A DNA stretch of 39,881 bases, taken from NCBI GenBank assembly GCA_031268145.1, contig JAIRXS010000021.1:1-39881 (forward strand). Direction: 5' to 3'. Positions within the stretch are counted from its first letter, which is position 1. Each line of letters starts with the position of its first letter. The notes under the pieces were generated by a model. That model was not told the origin of the DNA. It worked only from the letters and a program-made list of their open reading frames with translations, and did no database searches. Made by a program: the position numbers and the translations under genes. This document shows, one piece after another, positions 18,501-27,308 of this stretch. Source of the stretch: Candidatus Endomicrobiellum siamense (lineage in GTDB: Bacteria > Elusimicrobiota > Endomicrobiia > Endomicrobiales > Endomicrobiaceae).

Positions 18501-20870
18501 TAAGATACCTGACCCATCAACATCTTCAGTATCTAAAACGCCACATCCATCAGAATCTTCATTAATACATGAAGCACAATCTATCACCATTTCATGCATA
18601 TTAGAAAAGTTATCTTTTATCCATACTTCAAGATATAATTTTTTAGAAAAGTCTACACCATCCCAATTTTGACAAATCTTTTGAGCAAAAGCTATTTGAC
18701 TTCTATACCTAACATCGTAATTTAATTCTAAAACCAATTGCTTTTGTCCGTCAACTAATTCTAAAGATGAGTCTATTTCTTTTATATCTATTTCATAACT
18801 ATTCCAAGATAAATCGCTTAACATTCTTCTTGTTGTAGGATATTTATCTGCACTGTGAAACCAGCTGTCTTCCAATAAAATAGCTAAATCTTCTCTAACA
18901 GAATTATCCATAGAATCTATTAAAGCTTTGTTTATAGTATTTTCATTATAAACACTTAAAGCATATTCAGCAGATGCATTAATCTGCATATTTAATGTAT
19001 CTACATTCAACCCATCAATTTTAAAGTCACCTTCACCTACACTAAGACTTGTAGGTGAATTTCTTATATCTGGCAAAACTGTACTTTTAGACATAAAATT
19101 ATGCAAGATACTTGCACCTATTGAAATATTTTCTGTAAGATTAAATTTACTACTTGCACCAAGAAGAATACTTTCTGCTTGCGCGCCTAGGAAAGAATAA
19201 TCATAAGATACATCTATTATAGAGTTTTCTTTAATTATATTTTCATTTTTTATCGTTAAAATACCTAAATCATAATCTAAAATATAATCTACGGCAGAAT
19301 TTAGAGTAACTCCATCAATAATAACTTTTTCAGATTTAGGAACAATATTTGGCCTTAACATTACTATTTTTACATTATATTGATACTCTGTTTCAAAATT
19401 ATATTTATGCTCATTAGTTAGGTATAAAGAATCATGCAAAGTTTCAGACAATCTAAAAATACCATTCTCAAAATCAACATCAATATTTGCAGCATACCCT
19501 GGTCTAGTAGGATATATCGGTACATCTTTGCCACCTTCAATAGTGTTAGGAATGTTGCCATTTAAATCTTTAATCGCAAGTAAAAAATTACCTCTTCCAT
19601 TGTCTCTTATTATTTTTAAATTACCTAAATTGTAAAAAGTTTTAATTTCCGTAGTGATGTTTTGAGTATCATTAATATCTTTAATAATCAAAGGGCTTAT
19701 TGAAAGAGACGTACCGTCTTCAAAATCATAATTTACGGCTACAACATCGCCTTTTGATATGGAGTTTTTAAAAATAAGCACCCCTGTATTATAGTCAACA
19801 GTAAAATCTTGTCCCGCAACAAGAAGAACAAAATTCCCTCTATAAGAAAAACCGCCTGTAGTATTTAGATCATAAAGAAGAGTATCTGAAGTAATAGAAA
19901 AATTATATTTTGGATTTAATTTTTGGTAAGCAATATATACTTTAACTGTTCCATTCCTTATTTTACGAACATCTCCATTTTTTAAAAGAGAATAATATTT
20001 TAATTTTATATAAGAGGTATCCGCTATTATTTTTCTTTCTAGCTGTGTGTTTCCTACAAATCGTTTAACTTCAGAAAGTCCTTTAGTTTTACTAAAAAAA
20101 GTATTAAGACCTAAATTTTTATAGCGAGCAGCAAGTTTTAATCCAAACAATTCTTTATTGTATCCTGTAAACTCTGTTGTTGGAAGAGATACTTCTATAT
20201 CACCAAACGCAGCTTGCTGTATAAATTCTTTGGGGCTACCTGTATAAACTAAAGATATATCTTTTTTTTCAGCCTTATCATCATAATCAATATTGACATT
20301 AAATCTATTGCCAATCCCTCCAATAACTTTCATCTGCATCTCTTGTTCCATTTTAAACATTGAAGAATTTTGCCGTTTGCCATCTTCTTGAGTATCATAA
20401 AGTCTTTGAGAATAATTAAAACCTATAAATTTTCTTCCTGTAATTGATAAGCTTGATTTAAATGGTAATTTTATTTTAGATAAAGAATCAGATGAAACAA
20501 GAACTGTATTTGAGCTGGAAGCAACAACATCTTTTAACTGCCAGCTATTTTGAGAGTATTTTATATTGCTGTTTCCTTTTTTTTCTAAATAATCTAAAAT
20601 TTCTTTCCCTGCAATTTCTTGAACAGACTCTGGTAATTCAATTTTGTTACTTGGCGAAAAATAATCTTCTGATATTATTGCTCCAGATGGTTCAATAGCA
20701 TCAATATTTTTAAATATATTGTATTTATCAAATTCAGTGTAAATTTCACCTTTATCAGTTCCAAGCACAGAACGATCATTTTTAATGTCCTCGGAATTTG
20801 CTATGTATGATAAAGCGATCAATAGACAAAATGTGAAAATAAAAAAATTAATTTTTTCTAAGAGTTTCAT
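15561..20870 (-). CDS. Giant SprA/Sov-like outer-membrane protein (type IX secretion translocon-like)
   Basis: A 1769-residue secreted protein with an N-terminal hydrophobic signal (about 7-25). Residues about 135-275 strongly recall the start of SprA: LSITGRKFIGFNYSQR, NIDYDDKAEKKD, YTGSPKEFIQQAAFGDIEVS, LFGLKLAARYKNL and TFFSKTKG. Long strings of amphipathic beta-strands follow, and residues about 765-830 carry acidic DTEDVDGSG and DTEDLNGNGVLD segments like those in SprA. The last 600 residues are more barrel strands, ending in aromatic LTFQF. SprA is the giant outer-membrane barrel through which type IX cargo leaves Bacteroidota cells; those proteins are usually above 2000 residues, so this is a compact version. 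It lies 6 bases after a PorV-like gene and after a gene with a T9SS-type C-terminal domain. The open frame is intact over 5.3 kb. Homology is by motif recognition; secretion function is inferred. Confidence 0.72.
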   Translation of the reverse strand: MKLLEKINFFIFTFCLLIALSYIANSEDIKNDRSVLGTDKGEIYTEFDKYNIFKNIDAIEPSGAIISEDYFSPSNKIELPESVQEIAGKEILDYLEKKGNSNIKYSQNSWQLKDVVASSSNTVLVSSDSLSKIKLPFKSSLSITGRKFIGFNYSQRLYDTQEDGKRQNSSMFKMEQEMQMKVIGGIGNRFNVNIDYDDKAEKKDISLVYTGSPKEFIQQAAFGDIEVSLPTTEFTGYNKELFGLKLAARYKNLGLNTFFSKTKGLSEVKRFVGNTQLERKIIADTSYIKLKYYSLLKNGDVRKIRNGTVKVYIAYQKLNPKYNFSITSDTLLYDLNTTGGFSYRGNFVLLVAGQDFTVDYNTGVLIFKNSISKGDVVAVNYDFEDGTSLSISPLIIKDINDTQNITTEIKTFYNLGNLKIIRDNGRGNFLLAIKDLNGNIPNTIEGGKDVPIYPTRPGYAANIDVDFENGIFRLSETLHDSLYLTNEHKYNFETEYQYNVKIVMLRPNIVPKSEKVIIDGVTLNSAVDYILDYDLGILTIKNENIIKENSIIDVSYDYSFLGAQAESILLGASSKFNLTENISIGASILHNFMSKSTVLPDIRNSPTSLSVGEGDFKIDGLNVDTLNMQINASAEYALSVYNENTINKALIDSMDNSVREDLAILLEDSWFHSADKYPTTRRMLSDLSWNSYEIDIKEIDSSLELVDGQKQLVLELNYDVRYRSQIAFAQKICQNWDGVDFSKKLYLEVWIKDNFSNMHEMVIDCASCINEDSDGCGVLDTEDVDGSGILSPWKDTGRKFHNVDGTESLIGAHNGKLDTEDLNGNGVLDILEDVAGSYSLSSSSISIIKQNANGWKQVRIPLNINDASRANWKNIRILRVRMKQTNAGGDTGKIVIGKISIVGNKWEKTGFNTDNFSISSIGRYDQEYKSILTSRYYLDLYGINEQVKKDEHALKFSYNTFITKEPLLAKAVYIGDSLDISKYDSICFMVYAKPALGFAQVGDEIIFRACGNDNNYFEYKTVITNDITWQDWKVIKINQSGFGKNAFWVSSEPEGQITIVGNPSLNRISQFVLGVKSNSVGSDHQLWFKELHVIGSKQIVGKAYKTAGDVKWNGTSGFGAVSVGGSKKSINRNFQNLAAGVYNRDLIEEDAYISLEGLKPKEDINIFPIKTGISRICTITPEVIENRSNLISLNEEGRVITYTGYTQTNLNLGTNLPQISAKYDRSIIDTSKISRLEDRETLSGDMIYNNPIKVFLLPTNINANVKTINSYYRVYPSTPILESDSFLGLDKINEYLAINQYHTLEQSNMFAFKLPFKFFDGLAFLPAYTLNMVKEKNNDFTTSIEYDKTLNQTVGASLVLGFINWFSPSCIYSINTKENYDINLSTSQATLTIPGQKKYIERNGIGEVSWNLNARDITDVALVKSLSFSTYYRLQDSDSYDKVDKDFKSVGLVMDKLWVRNNLLMDLEPFYSSNSYIVKTILNKDDIRFSGKYMPFEIFSFKGYLLPLNTFTTNYTYTQGNENSYITGTRRNICTLTWPDILVGVSKTEKLFRGENFLSDTQLNAKYRNKHMTTYGISYSDSLLCGLEYRFKFIRFFDLYFALDNTDSQENDYLTYNILYNGNGKKYACQGAFDLGKWRFSIRYENEHNWQKNAYGMYVSNVNKNTYLGQINLDTLFPGGLKIPIIKIFIPLRNRIIFTSNLKYIDQQSHVNVEKDNNTNYGVSLNTDYEVSKYFRFIFGLIWDRFEFRYNKSLNYQDISALSKLTFQF

Positions 20871-20876
20871 TTACAA

Positions 20877-22628
20877 TTACTCTAATTTATTCTTTGTAGT
20901 TTTATTCAAAGCAATCTTTGCTTTCTTATGATTTGGATTTAGTCTTAAAGCAAGTTCCCACATTCTACTTGCTTGATAATATTTACTTTGAGCATATAAA
21001 ACAAGTCCCTCTCTATATTTTTCGTCTGCAGTGACTTCATCGTACTTAATATCTTCTTCCAAAGAATTATTGTTAGTATTTGCTAACAACATATTATTTG
21101 ACAATTCAAAAACACATTTATTTATGTACTCTTTTGCTTTATTATAAATCTCTACTGATTTTGAAAAATTATTCTTACTTATAAGCTTTTTCAAAGATTC
21201 CATTTTTTTAATACAATACACCCATTGTTTTAAGTTATAAAATTCTATACCTTCTTTTAAAAGTTGCTGAGCTTTAAAAATTAATTCTTTTTCCATTTTT
21301 TCAAACTTTTGCAACTTTAAAATCGTATTTATTTTATCTTGATATTCCAAAACATCTGCTTTACCCCCACTAAAAGCTATATACTTTGTCCACTCTTGCA
21401 AAGCCTCTCTATAGTTCATATTATAATATTCGATATAAGCTTTTGCATAATATTTGTCAGCAAAATTAAGATTTTGATCTTTAGCGTTACTTCTCATCAA
21501 CTTAATAATCTCATTATAAAAATGATGTGAAGACTCAAAATTTTGGTAAGCAACAATAATTTTTGAAAGTTTATCTGTAGCTTTTAAATATTCCTTATTA
21601 CTATACAATTTCTTTGCTTTTTTAAATTCTTGTTGAGCTTTTTTTATAGAAGAGAGTTCTTCATTTAATACTTTTTTTGCCTCTTTTAATAAAGCGTCAG
21701 ATTTTTGACCCCATCTATATGTCAACATAAACCTATTTATCAAATCTATCTCGCTAAAATCTGCAGCGTAATCTATTGTAAACATATAAATATCTGCGCC
21801 TGCTCCAAATGTAATATGCCTACTATAATATCCGGTACGTAAAGCATACTTTTCTGCAAAAATATAAGATACTCCTACACAAAAATCAGCAAAAGAGTCT
21901 TCATGTTTTAAATCTACATAAACATTAAATGTATCCTTTGATGTAAATCTGTAGTATATCGGAAAAACAAAAGCAGAACTAACCCTATAAATTAAAGGAA
22001 TTTCATCATATTCAGAATCAAGTTTAAATTTATTTGAAATAAAATTTTGCATAGAAAAAGCAGTTTTTATTTTTATTTCATCTGTTAAAAAGATTTCTTT
22101 TGCAAGTCCGAAATCGCAAGAGTATGCAAAACCTTTTTTTAAATACATATCAAAATATAGATATTTAATGTTTAATCCATATGTAACAGCAAAACCTTCT
22201 AAAAAACCTGAAAAAGCAATAATATTATTCCAACTATTTACAGAAATACTTTCTTCTAACGAGTAAATAGTTTCTCTTACTTCAATATTGCCACTAGCCA
22301 AATTAGAAGCAGAAATCCCAAGAAAAAATCTTTTGCCCAAATTAAAAGCAAAACTAGCAGAATTATAAGAAGAACCTTCAAATAAGTTAAACCTAGAGAC
22401 AGATACGTAATTTCCATTAAACAAAGACATTAAAGATGGATTATATTGCAAAACTGATGGATCTCTATTAGCACAAAAAATAGTTTCTCCAGCTCCAAAG
22501 GCAACAACACTTGGCCCATGAGATAAAAAATGTTTTCTTCTGCCAGAGTATCCATACATTACTTCAGTTTGAATTACTAATAACAGAAATATAAAAAATA
22601 TTATTATTTTATTATAAGTATCCTGCAT
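20877..22628 (-). CDS. PorV/PorQ-like outer-membrane barrel with C-terminal TPR region
   Basis: A 583-residue protein with a signal peptide (about 8-27), then a FadL/PorV-type barrel to about 305. The family's opening pattern is present: a Gly-rich first strand (VVAFGAGE), an NRDPSVLQYNPSLM segment equivalent to the usual asn-pro plug motif, then regular strands such as FFLGISASNLASGNIEV. From about residue 315 it turns into charged helices with TPR-like repeats; the last, YREGLVLYAQSKYYQASRMW then ALRLNPNHKKA, is a clear TPR. In type IX systems PorV receives cargo from the SprA pore and hands it to the cell surface, and PorQ-type relatives do similar work. The start overlaps the upstream CTD gene by 25 bases. 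The barrel-TPR fusion is unusual; the TPR part could bind a periplasmic partner. Confidence 0.68.
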   Translation of the reverse strand: MQDTYNKIIIFFIFLLLVIQTEVMYGYSGRRKHFLSHGPSVVAFGAGETIFCANRDPSVLQYNPSLMSLFNGNYVSVSRFNLFEGSSYNSASFAFNLGKRFFLGISASNLASGNIEVRETIYSLEESISVNSWNNIIAFSGFLEGFAVTYGLNIKYLYFDMYLKKGFAYSCDFGLAKEIFLTDEIKIKTAFSMQNFISNKFKLDSEYDEIPLIYRVSSAFVFPIYYRFTSKDTFNVYVDLKHEDSFADFCVGVSYIFAEKYALRTGYYSRHITFGAGADIYMFTIDYAADFSEIDLINRFMLTYRWGQKSDALLKEAKKVLNEELSSIKKAQQEFKKAKKLYSNKEYLKATDKLSKIIVAYQNFESSHHFYNEIIKLMRSNAKDQNLNFADKYYAKAYIEYYNMNYREALQEWTKYIAFSGGKADVLEYQDKINTILKLQKFEKMEKELIFKAQQLLKEGIEFYNLKQWVYCIKKMESLKKLISKNNFSKSVEIYNKAKEYINKCVFELSNNMLLANTNNNSLEEDIKYDEVTADEKYREGLVLYAQSKYYQASRMWELALRLNPNHKKAKIALNKTTKNKLE

Positions 22629-23779
22629 CGTTCAGTCTCTGTTTTATCGTCGTATTTTTTAGTTAAAATCGCTATATAACTACCATTATAAAGAGTTCTT
22701 CCAGAATTATCTTTTCCATCATATTTTATATTCCCAGTAGAATTTCCATAAAAAAAAGATCTATCCGACTCCCAAACAAGATCACCATATTCAGAATAAA
22801 TATTTATTTGAGCAATACCATCCCCATGCATAGGAAAAACAAAGTCAGTCTCTGCACATAAAGAAGGATTAAACGGATTAGGCGCGTTATAAAACTTGTC
22901 CACCACCCCTCCTGTAAAAAAAGAAAACATCTCAGTTTCAAGAGATATTCCAAACTTATTTTTTATAACCATATACCAATAATATTTCTTTTTATGCTTA
23001 AGTTTTGACATGTTGTGTGATAAGCAGTTAATGTAAGGACTTTGTTCAATTTTTTTCAGTTCAGACTTGTTTGATTCAAGTCCTAAGTATAACTCATAAG
23101 ACAGTTTATCATCTTTTTCATCAGTATCTACATTCCAAGAAAAGCATATATTATCTGGAAATTCTTCAAATTCCGAACCTGGTAATTTTTTAATAAAATT
23201 ATAAGGTCTGCTAGTAACATGCCAACTTCCTTTTACCTCAAACAATTTGCTCTCATCATATTTATTTGTAGTTATGTACTTGTATTCATAACTACCTTTT
23301 TCTAATTTTAAAGTATGAGTATACAAAGCTTTATATTTATCTGTAAAACTACTTCGTATAGTCATTGAATATTCTTTAGTTGAATTGCCAGGAAACTTCA
23401 ACAAAATTTTTGGATACCCTTCTCGAGGAGCGTTGTTTACTATATCGTTGTGTATTACACTAAAAAAAACATCCTCTTCATCATAAATGGAAATGGATTC
23501 ATTCTGATGTTGTGGAGTTAAAAGTTGAAATTCTAAAGAAGGTTCATAATCAAACTCTTCAAAATACAAATTTGTAACCTCTATATACCTTCCATTAACC
23601 CCCGCAGATATTTTAGTACAAAAAGTGCAAAGAATACTGTCTACATGAAAAAAGTCACATGACATAAAGAAATTGTTGTAATTAGCAACTTGATTGTTTA
23701 AATTTCTAAAAAATGCTTCTGAGATTTTTGAAACAAAAATAAATAAAACAATGGATAGCAAATAAATAAAATTTTTCAT
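22604..23779 (-). CDS. Secreted protein with FN3-like domain and FlgD/T9SS-type C-terminal domain
   Basis: A 391-residue protein with a signal peptide (about 1-22), a beta-rich N-terminal region including a C-x2-C pair (LCTFC) near residues 51-55, and a fibronectin-III-like domain around 205-290 (ICFSWNVD, LSYELYLGLES, YYWYMVIKN). It ends in a FlgD-Ig/type IX sorting-like domain from about 293: NAPNPFNPS, then INIYSEYGDLVW, IKYDGKDNSGRTLYNGSY and a terminal basic strand (RCRILIIK). In Bacteroidota and related phyla this kind of C-terminal domain sends proteins to the type IX translocon, which fits the PorV-like and SprA-like genes immediately downstream. It could be a cargo or a fixed component. 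The same domain also occurs in proteins of phyla without proven type IX secretion. Confidence 0.65.
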   Translation of the reverse strand: MKNFIYLLSIVLFIFVSKISEAFFRNLNNQVANYNNFFMSCDFFHVDSILCTFCTKISAGVNGRYIEVTNLYFEEFDYEPSLEFQLLTPQHQNESISIYDEEDVFFSVIHNDIVNNAPREGYPKILLKFPGNSTKEYSMTIRSSFTDKYKALYTHTLKLEKGSYEYKYITTNKYDESKLFEVKGSWHVTSRPYNFIKKLPGSEFEEFPDNICFSWNVDTDEKDDKLSYELYLGLESNKSELKKIEQSPYINCLSHNMSKLKHKKKYYWYMVIKNKFGISLETEMFSFFTGGVVDKFYNAPNPFNPSLCAETDFVFPMHGDGIAQINIYSEYGDLVWESDRSFFYGNSTGNIKYDGKDNSGRTLYNGSYIAILTKKYDDKTETERCRILIIK

Positions 23780-23805
23780 AAAATTAAACTCTCTTATTTA
23801 AAGAT

Positions 23806-25737
23806 TTAATTTAAAATTTTACTATCGTACCACTTATCTTTCACAGTCAAATCATAGATAACTTTTTCTATAGAGAATAGTAATTTCTCACTTTCTTGAA
23901 CTAATGGTTGTATATTATTTTTATAGTCGTAGCTAAAAATTTTATCATTATTTAACAAATAAATTTGTTCTCCTTCATAAGAAAGAAAAACAAATCTATT
24001 CTTTGTTTTAGAAAACAAACTTTTTCCTAAGGAAGAGTATGGAGTGTTTATGTTTAACACATCTATTATTGTAGGTATTACGTCAATCTGACTTGCAAGT
24101 TCAATATTTTTTTGAGGTTTAAACAATTTCGGACAATATATTATTGCTGGTATTTTAAATGTTTTATCTACTTTTGTTTTTTCTAAAAATCCGTTAACTC
24201 CGCCAACGCCATAAGCTTGATGATCAGCAAGCATTATAAAAATTGTCTTATCAAACCATTTTTCTTTTTTTGCTTTTTTAAAAAATCTGCCTAATGCATA
24301 GTCAGAATAATATAATCTGTTTAAATATCCAGTTTTTTCAGTACCATCTTCAGGATACTTTTCAAGAGATTTTAAAATTGTTTTTACATAAGGGATATGT
24401 GTAGTTGTAGTAAAATAAAATGCAAAAAATGGATTTTTTAATTCTTGGATTTTTTCCATAAAAAATTCCAATCCCTCTATATCATAGCCTTTGTTTATCT
24501 TTAAATAATCATGATAAATTGGAATATTTTGCTTACCATATGACTCTTTAAAACCCAAATAATTTGCTATTGCTATAGCATTGTCAGACTCTCTTTTATC
24601 GCCTTGAACAAACACATTATCATATCCATTTTTCTCTAATAAAGCAGGGAGTCTTGTTTGTCCACAATTTTCAAGGCCTTGTCCAAAATATAGCATACCT
24701 TTCACATAAGGGACACTTAAGAAAACTGACATCAATCCCATTATACTTCTTTGCCCATTAGCATAAAATTTGTCAAATACTATCGATTGAGCAGCAAGTT
24801 CATCAAAATTAGGTGTAACACCATACTTTGTCCCAGAAAAAAAATCTATATAATCTTTCTGCCAACTTTCAAGCAAAATAACCACAACACTATATCTACT
24901 CCCTAACACATTAAATTTAATTCTCTTTCTCATTAATGGATAATTTTGGTCTATAAAAACTTCTTCTCTTGCGTCTAAAAGATTATTTTTTACAATATCA
25001 AGCGCGCTTTGATAAGGAATATTTATCTTGTTTGGTATATTTCGCGAGCTTACACTTTTTAGAGAAGTAAAAACACCGTTTAGCTGCAACTCTCCAGAAA
25101 TTTTACTCTGATAATATGCATCTGTAATAGAAAGAATCCTTTCTTGAAAACCGCCTCTAGCAAAAACTACTAATATAAAACCTATTCCAAAAACTATAAA
25201 TAAATTTAAAACATTATTTTTCTTTAAGTAGCAATAATTTTTATTTACAAATTTAAATGAAAAGTAAAATAATACAACAGAAAATAATATGATTGTTAAA
25301 GTAACAAAAAAATAATCTTTAAAAGCTAAGCTAAAAAAATAGCTGAGATGATTTTTAACTAATAAAATTTCTGTAGTTAAATGCTTATTAAAAAATTTAA
25401 AATTAATTACATCGCCTGAAAGTAATAATATATTAATTAAAATAAAAATGTTTAGAAAAGAACAATTAATCTTTAAGAATTTTTTAGAATTTATAGGAAT
25501 ATTTATTAAAAATAAAAAAATTCCACAAGACACAGAAATCGCAAAAACGTCAAAACGGAACCCAAATAAGAAAGAATACAAAATTTCAAGATCAGATAAG
25601 TGGCTAAAAAACTTATAGTTTGCACACAACAAAGTAACTCTAAATACAAAAAAAACGGCAAGCAAAGTCAAAATGTATATAGCTGTTAATTGTAGCCTGA
25701 ACAAACTTTTATTATATTTGATCAATTTAACTTCCAA
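23806..25737 (-). CDS. LtaS-like alkaline-phosphatase-superfamily phosphotransferase (sulfatase fold)
   Basis: A 643-residue inner-membrane enzyme. About five membrane segments lie in residues 15-200, then a periplasmic sulfatase-fold domain: VVILLESW near 276-283 (metal-binding Glu), NGQRSIMG near 317-324 with a Ser in the nucleophile position that is Thr in Staphylococcus LtaS, and MLADHQ near 500 with the Asp-His metal ligands. The family moves phosphoglycerol or phosphoethanolamine onto envelope glycans or lipids. In a Gram-negative, LPS or periplasmic glycan decoration is more likely than lipoteichoic acid. It directly abuts the YdjC-type gene and precedes the CTD-protein gene by 26 bases. 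Substrate unknown. Confidence 0.8.
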   Translation of the reverse strand: MEVKLIKYNKSLFRLQLTAIYILTLLAVFFVFRVTLLCANYKFFSHLSDLEILYSFLFGFRFDVFAISVSCGIFLFLINIPINSKKFLKINCSFLNIFILINILLLSGDVINFKFFNKHLTTEILLVKNHLSYFFSLAFKDYFFVTLTIILFSVVLFYFSFKFVNKNYCYLKKNNVLNLFIVFGIGFILVVFARGGFQERILSITDAYYQSKISGELQLNGVFTSLKSVSSRNIPNKINIPYQSALDIVKNNLLDAREEVFIDQNYPLMRKRIKFNVLGSRYSVVVILLESWQKDYIDFFSGTKYGVTPNFDELAAQSIVFDKFYANGQRSIMGLMSVFLSVPYVKGMLYFGQGLENCGQTRLPALLEKNGYDNVFVQGDKRESDNAIAIANYLGFKESYGKQNIPIYHDYLKINKGYDIEGLEFFMEKIQELKNPFFAFYFTTTTHIPYVKTILKSLEKYPEDGTEKTGYLNRLYYSDYALGRFFKKAKKEKWFDKTIFIMLADHQAYGVGGVNGFLEKTKVDKTFKIPAIIYCPKLFKPQKNIELASQIDVIPTIIDVLNINTPYSSLGKSLFSKTKNRFVFLSYEGEQIYLLNNDKIFSYDYKNNIQPLVQESEKLLFSIEKVIYDLTVKDKWYDSKILN

Positions 25738-26436
25738 TTATTTTAGGTCTGCAAAAGAAATTATTTCTATATTTTTTTCTTCTATTTTTCTTTTAAGCTC
25801 AGGGTCTAAACACCTTGCAGTATCATATGTTCTCCAGATTTCTCTAAAACCGGGGTGCATCATAACTTCGCCTACTGCATAATCTGAATCCAAGTCAAAC
25901 TTGTCTATAAGAAAATAAGGATACTTTACACAGAAATGTTTCAAAATTGGAATTAAAACTTCTTTCTCTAAGTTCTTATAAAAAAATTTACTTTTATCAT
26001 AATATCCATTATAAAACCTTATAGGAACTTGTAACTCCTTAGCTTTAGCAACCACTATAGGCAAAACATCAGGATGCATATGAGCATGGTGATGACTATC
26101 TAAATGAGTTAAAGAAAAACCTGCTTTTAAAAATTTATCTACCTGTTTATTTATCTCATCTTTTATTTTGATTTCCATAGACTTAGTAATTTTTACAAGT
26201 CTTTTATAAAATCGGTTTTGTTCTTTCATCATAAATATATAATCTAAATCTATATGAAGACCTGTTTTTAAAGTAGGATTTTCTTTGATAAGCTTACACG
26301 CCAAACCAAAAGCATGCCTATAAACCATAATAGTTGTAGATGAAAGTATGCCATACTTATGAGCTATTATAGTGGCATTTGTATTTTCTACATTTCTCCC
26401 AAAATCATCTGCATTAACTATAAGTCTTTTTTTCAT
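25738..26436 (-). CDS. YdjC/ChbG/HpnK-family carbohydrate deacetylase
   Basis: A 232-residue metal-dependent deacetylase-like protein. Seen: NADDFG at residues 8-13 with the metal-binding Asp pair, GLHIDL near 59-64, and THLDSHHHAHMHP near 113-125 with the metal-ligand histidines. Known relatives remove acetyl groups from N-acetylated sugars (chitooligosaccharide, or the hopanoid glycan HpnK branch). Between a GT2 gene and an LtaS-like phosphotransferase gene, it probably edits a surface glycan during synthesis. It ends exactly where the next gene begins, so expression is coupled. The specific sugar cannot be determined. Confidence 0.85.
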   Translation of the reverse strand: MKKRLIVNADDFGRNVENTNATIIAHKYGILSSTTIMVYRHAFGLACKLIKENPTLKTGLHIDLDYIFMMKEQNRFYKRLVKITKSMEIKIKDEINKQVDKFLKAGFSLTHLDSHHHAHMHPDVLPIVVAKAKELQVPIRFYNGYYDKSKFFYKNLEKEVLIPILKHFCVKYPYFLIDKFDLDSDYAVGEVMMHPGFREIWRTYDTARCLDPELKRKIEEKNIEIISFADLK

Positions 26437-26460
26437 ATAAAATAACTCCCTTTCCCTTGT

Positions 26461-27300
26461 TTAGTTGCTAAAAGGGTACAAGCTAGAATAAATTTTTTTT
26501 AATCTTTTTATAAGTTTATTTTGCATAAAGTGTTTATGAGGCTGATGAAACATAAAACCACATCTTTTATATTTGTCTTTAAATAGAAGATATTTTATCA
26601 TTTCAGACTGGCGTTTTATAACAATAGGCATAATTTCATTAATTATTTTTTTATTAAAGTCTGATATAGGAACAAAATTTGAAGAAAAATCTATAGATTT
26701 TTCACTACAATTTTGCCCATCAAACCCTATATGCTGAACGTAGCTGTTTTTTGCCACTAGGAGCCTAACACATTTTTTGATTAAAAAAGATGACAACTTA
26801 AAATCCATAGAGCGCGGCGCAACTTTTTGTTTTAACACAAAACTTTTAAGTAAGTCTTTTGACACGCATATTCCAGCAAAACCAACATCTTGCTTATATA
26901 CATATTCCCCGTCAAAATAAATATCTCTATGAAGATCAGAGTTATACATGCTTAAAAAACCATCAGTCTTTTTAAATGCAGAATATATATATTTGATTGT
27001 ATCTGGTCTTAATAAGAGATCTGAATCGCAAATAAATAAAACATCATTATTTGTATTTAAAAAATCAAGCATAATTTGATAATTATTTCTATCTGCTCTT
27101 AAGTTTTTAGGTCTAGTAACAATATCTGCATTTAAGCCTGCAAAAGCCTGTCTTAAGTAAATTTCATCAAATTCCGTGCTGGAATCATTAAACACTCTGA
27201 TAAAAGTTTTATCAAGATCATCGCACTCTTTTAAAGATTTAAGCATTATTTCAAGATATTTTTTTCTATTATAAACTGGAATTGCAATCATCAACTTCAT
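26461..27300 (-). CDS. Glycosyltransferase family 2
   Basis: A 279-residue GT-A fold glycosyltransferase. MIAIPVYNRKKYLEIMLKS opens the nucleotide-binding half, NDSS near residue 38 follows, and CDSDLLL near 91-97 is the metal-binding D-x-D. No membrane segment is seen, so it is cytoplasmic or peripheral. It starts 8 bases after the upstream GT9 gene ends and is followed by a deacetylase gene 24 bases on. The set looks like a glycan-assembly module; donor and acceptor are unknown. Confidence 0.8.
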   Translation of the reverse strand: MKLMIAIPVYNRKKYLEIMLKSLKECDDLDKTFIRVFNDSSTEFDEIYLRQAFAGLNADIVTRPKNLRADRNNYQIMLDFLNTNNDVLFICDSDLLLRPDTIKYIYSAFKKTDGFLSMYNSDLHRDIYFDGEYVYKQDVGFAGICVSKDLLKSFVLKQKVAPRSMDFKLSSFLIKKCVRLLVAKNSYVQHIGFDGQNCSEKSIDFSSNFVPISDFNKKIINEIMPIVIKRQSEMIKYLLFKDKYKRCGFMFHQPHKHFMQNKLIKRLKKIYSSLYPFSN

Positions 27301-27308
27301 AAAAACCT

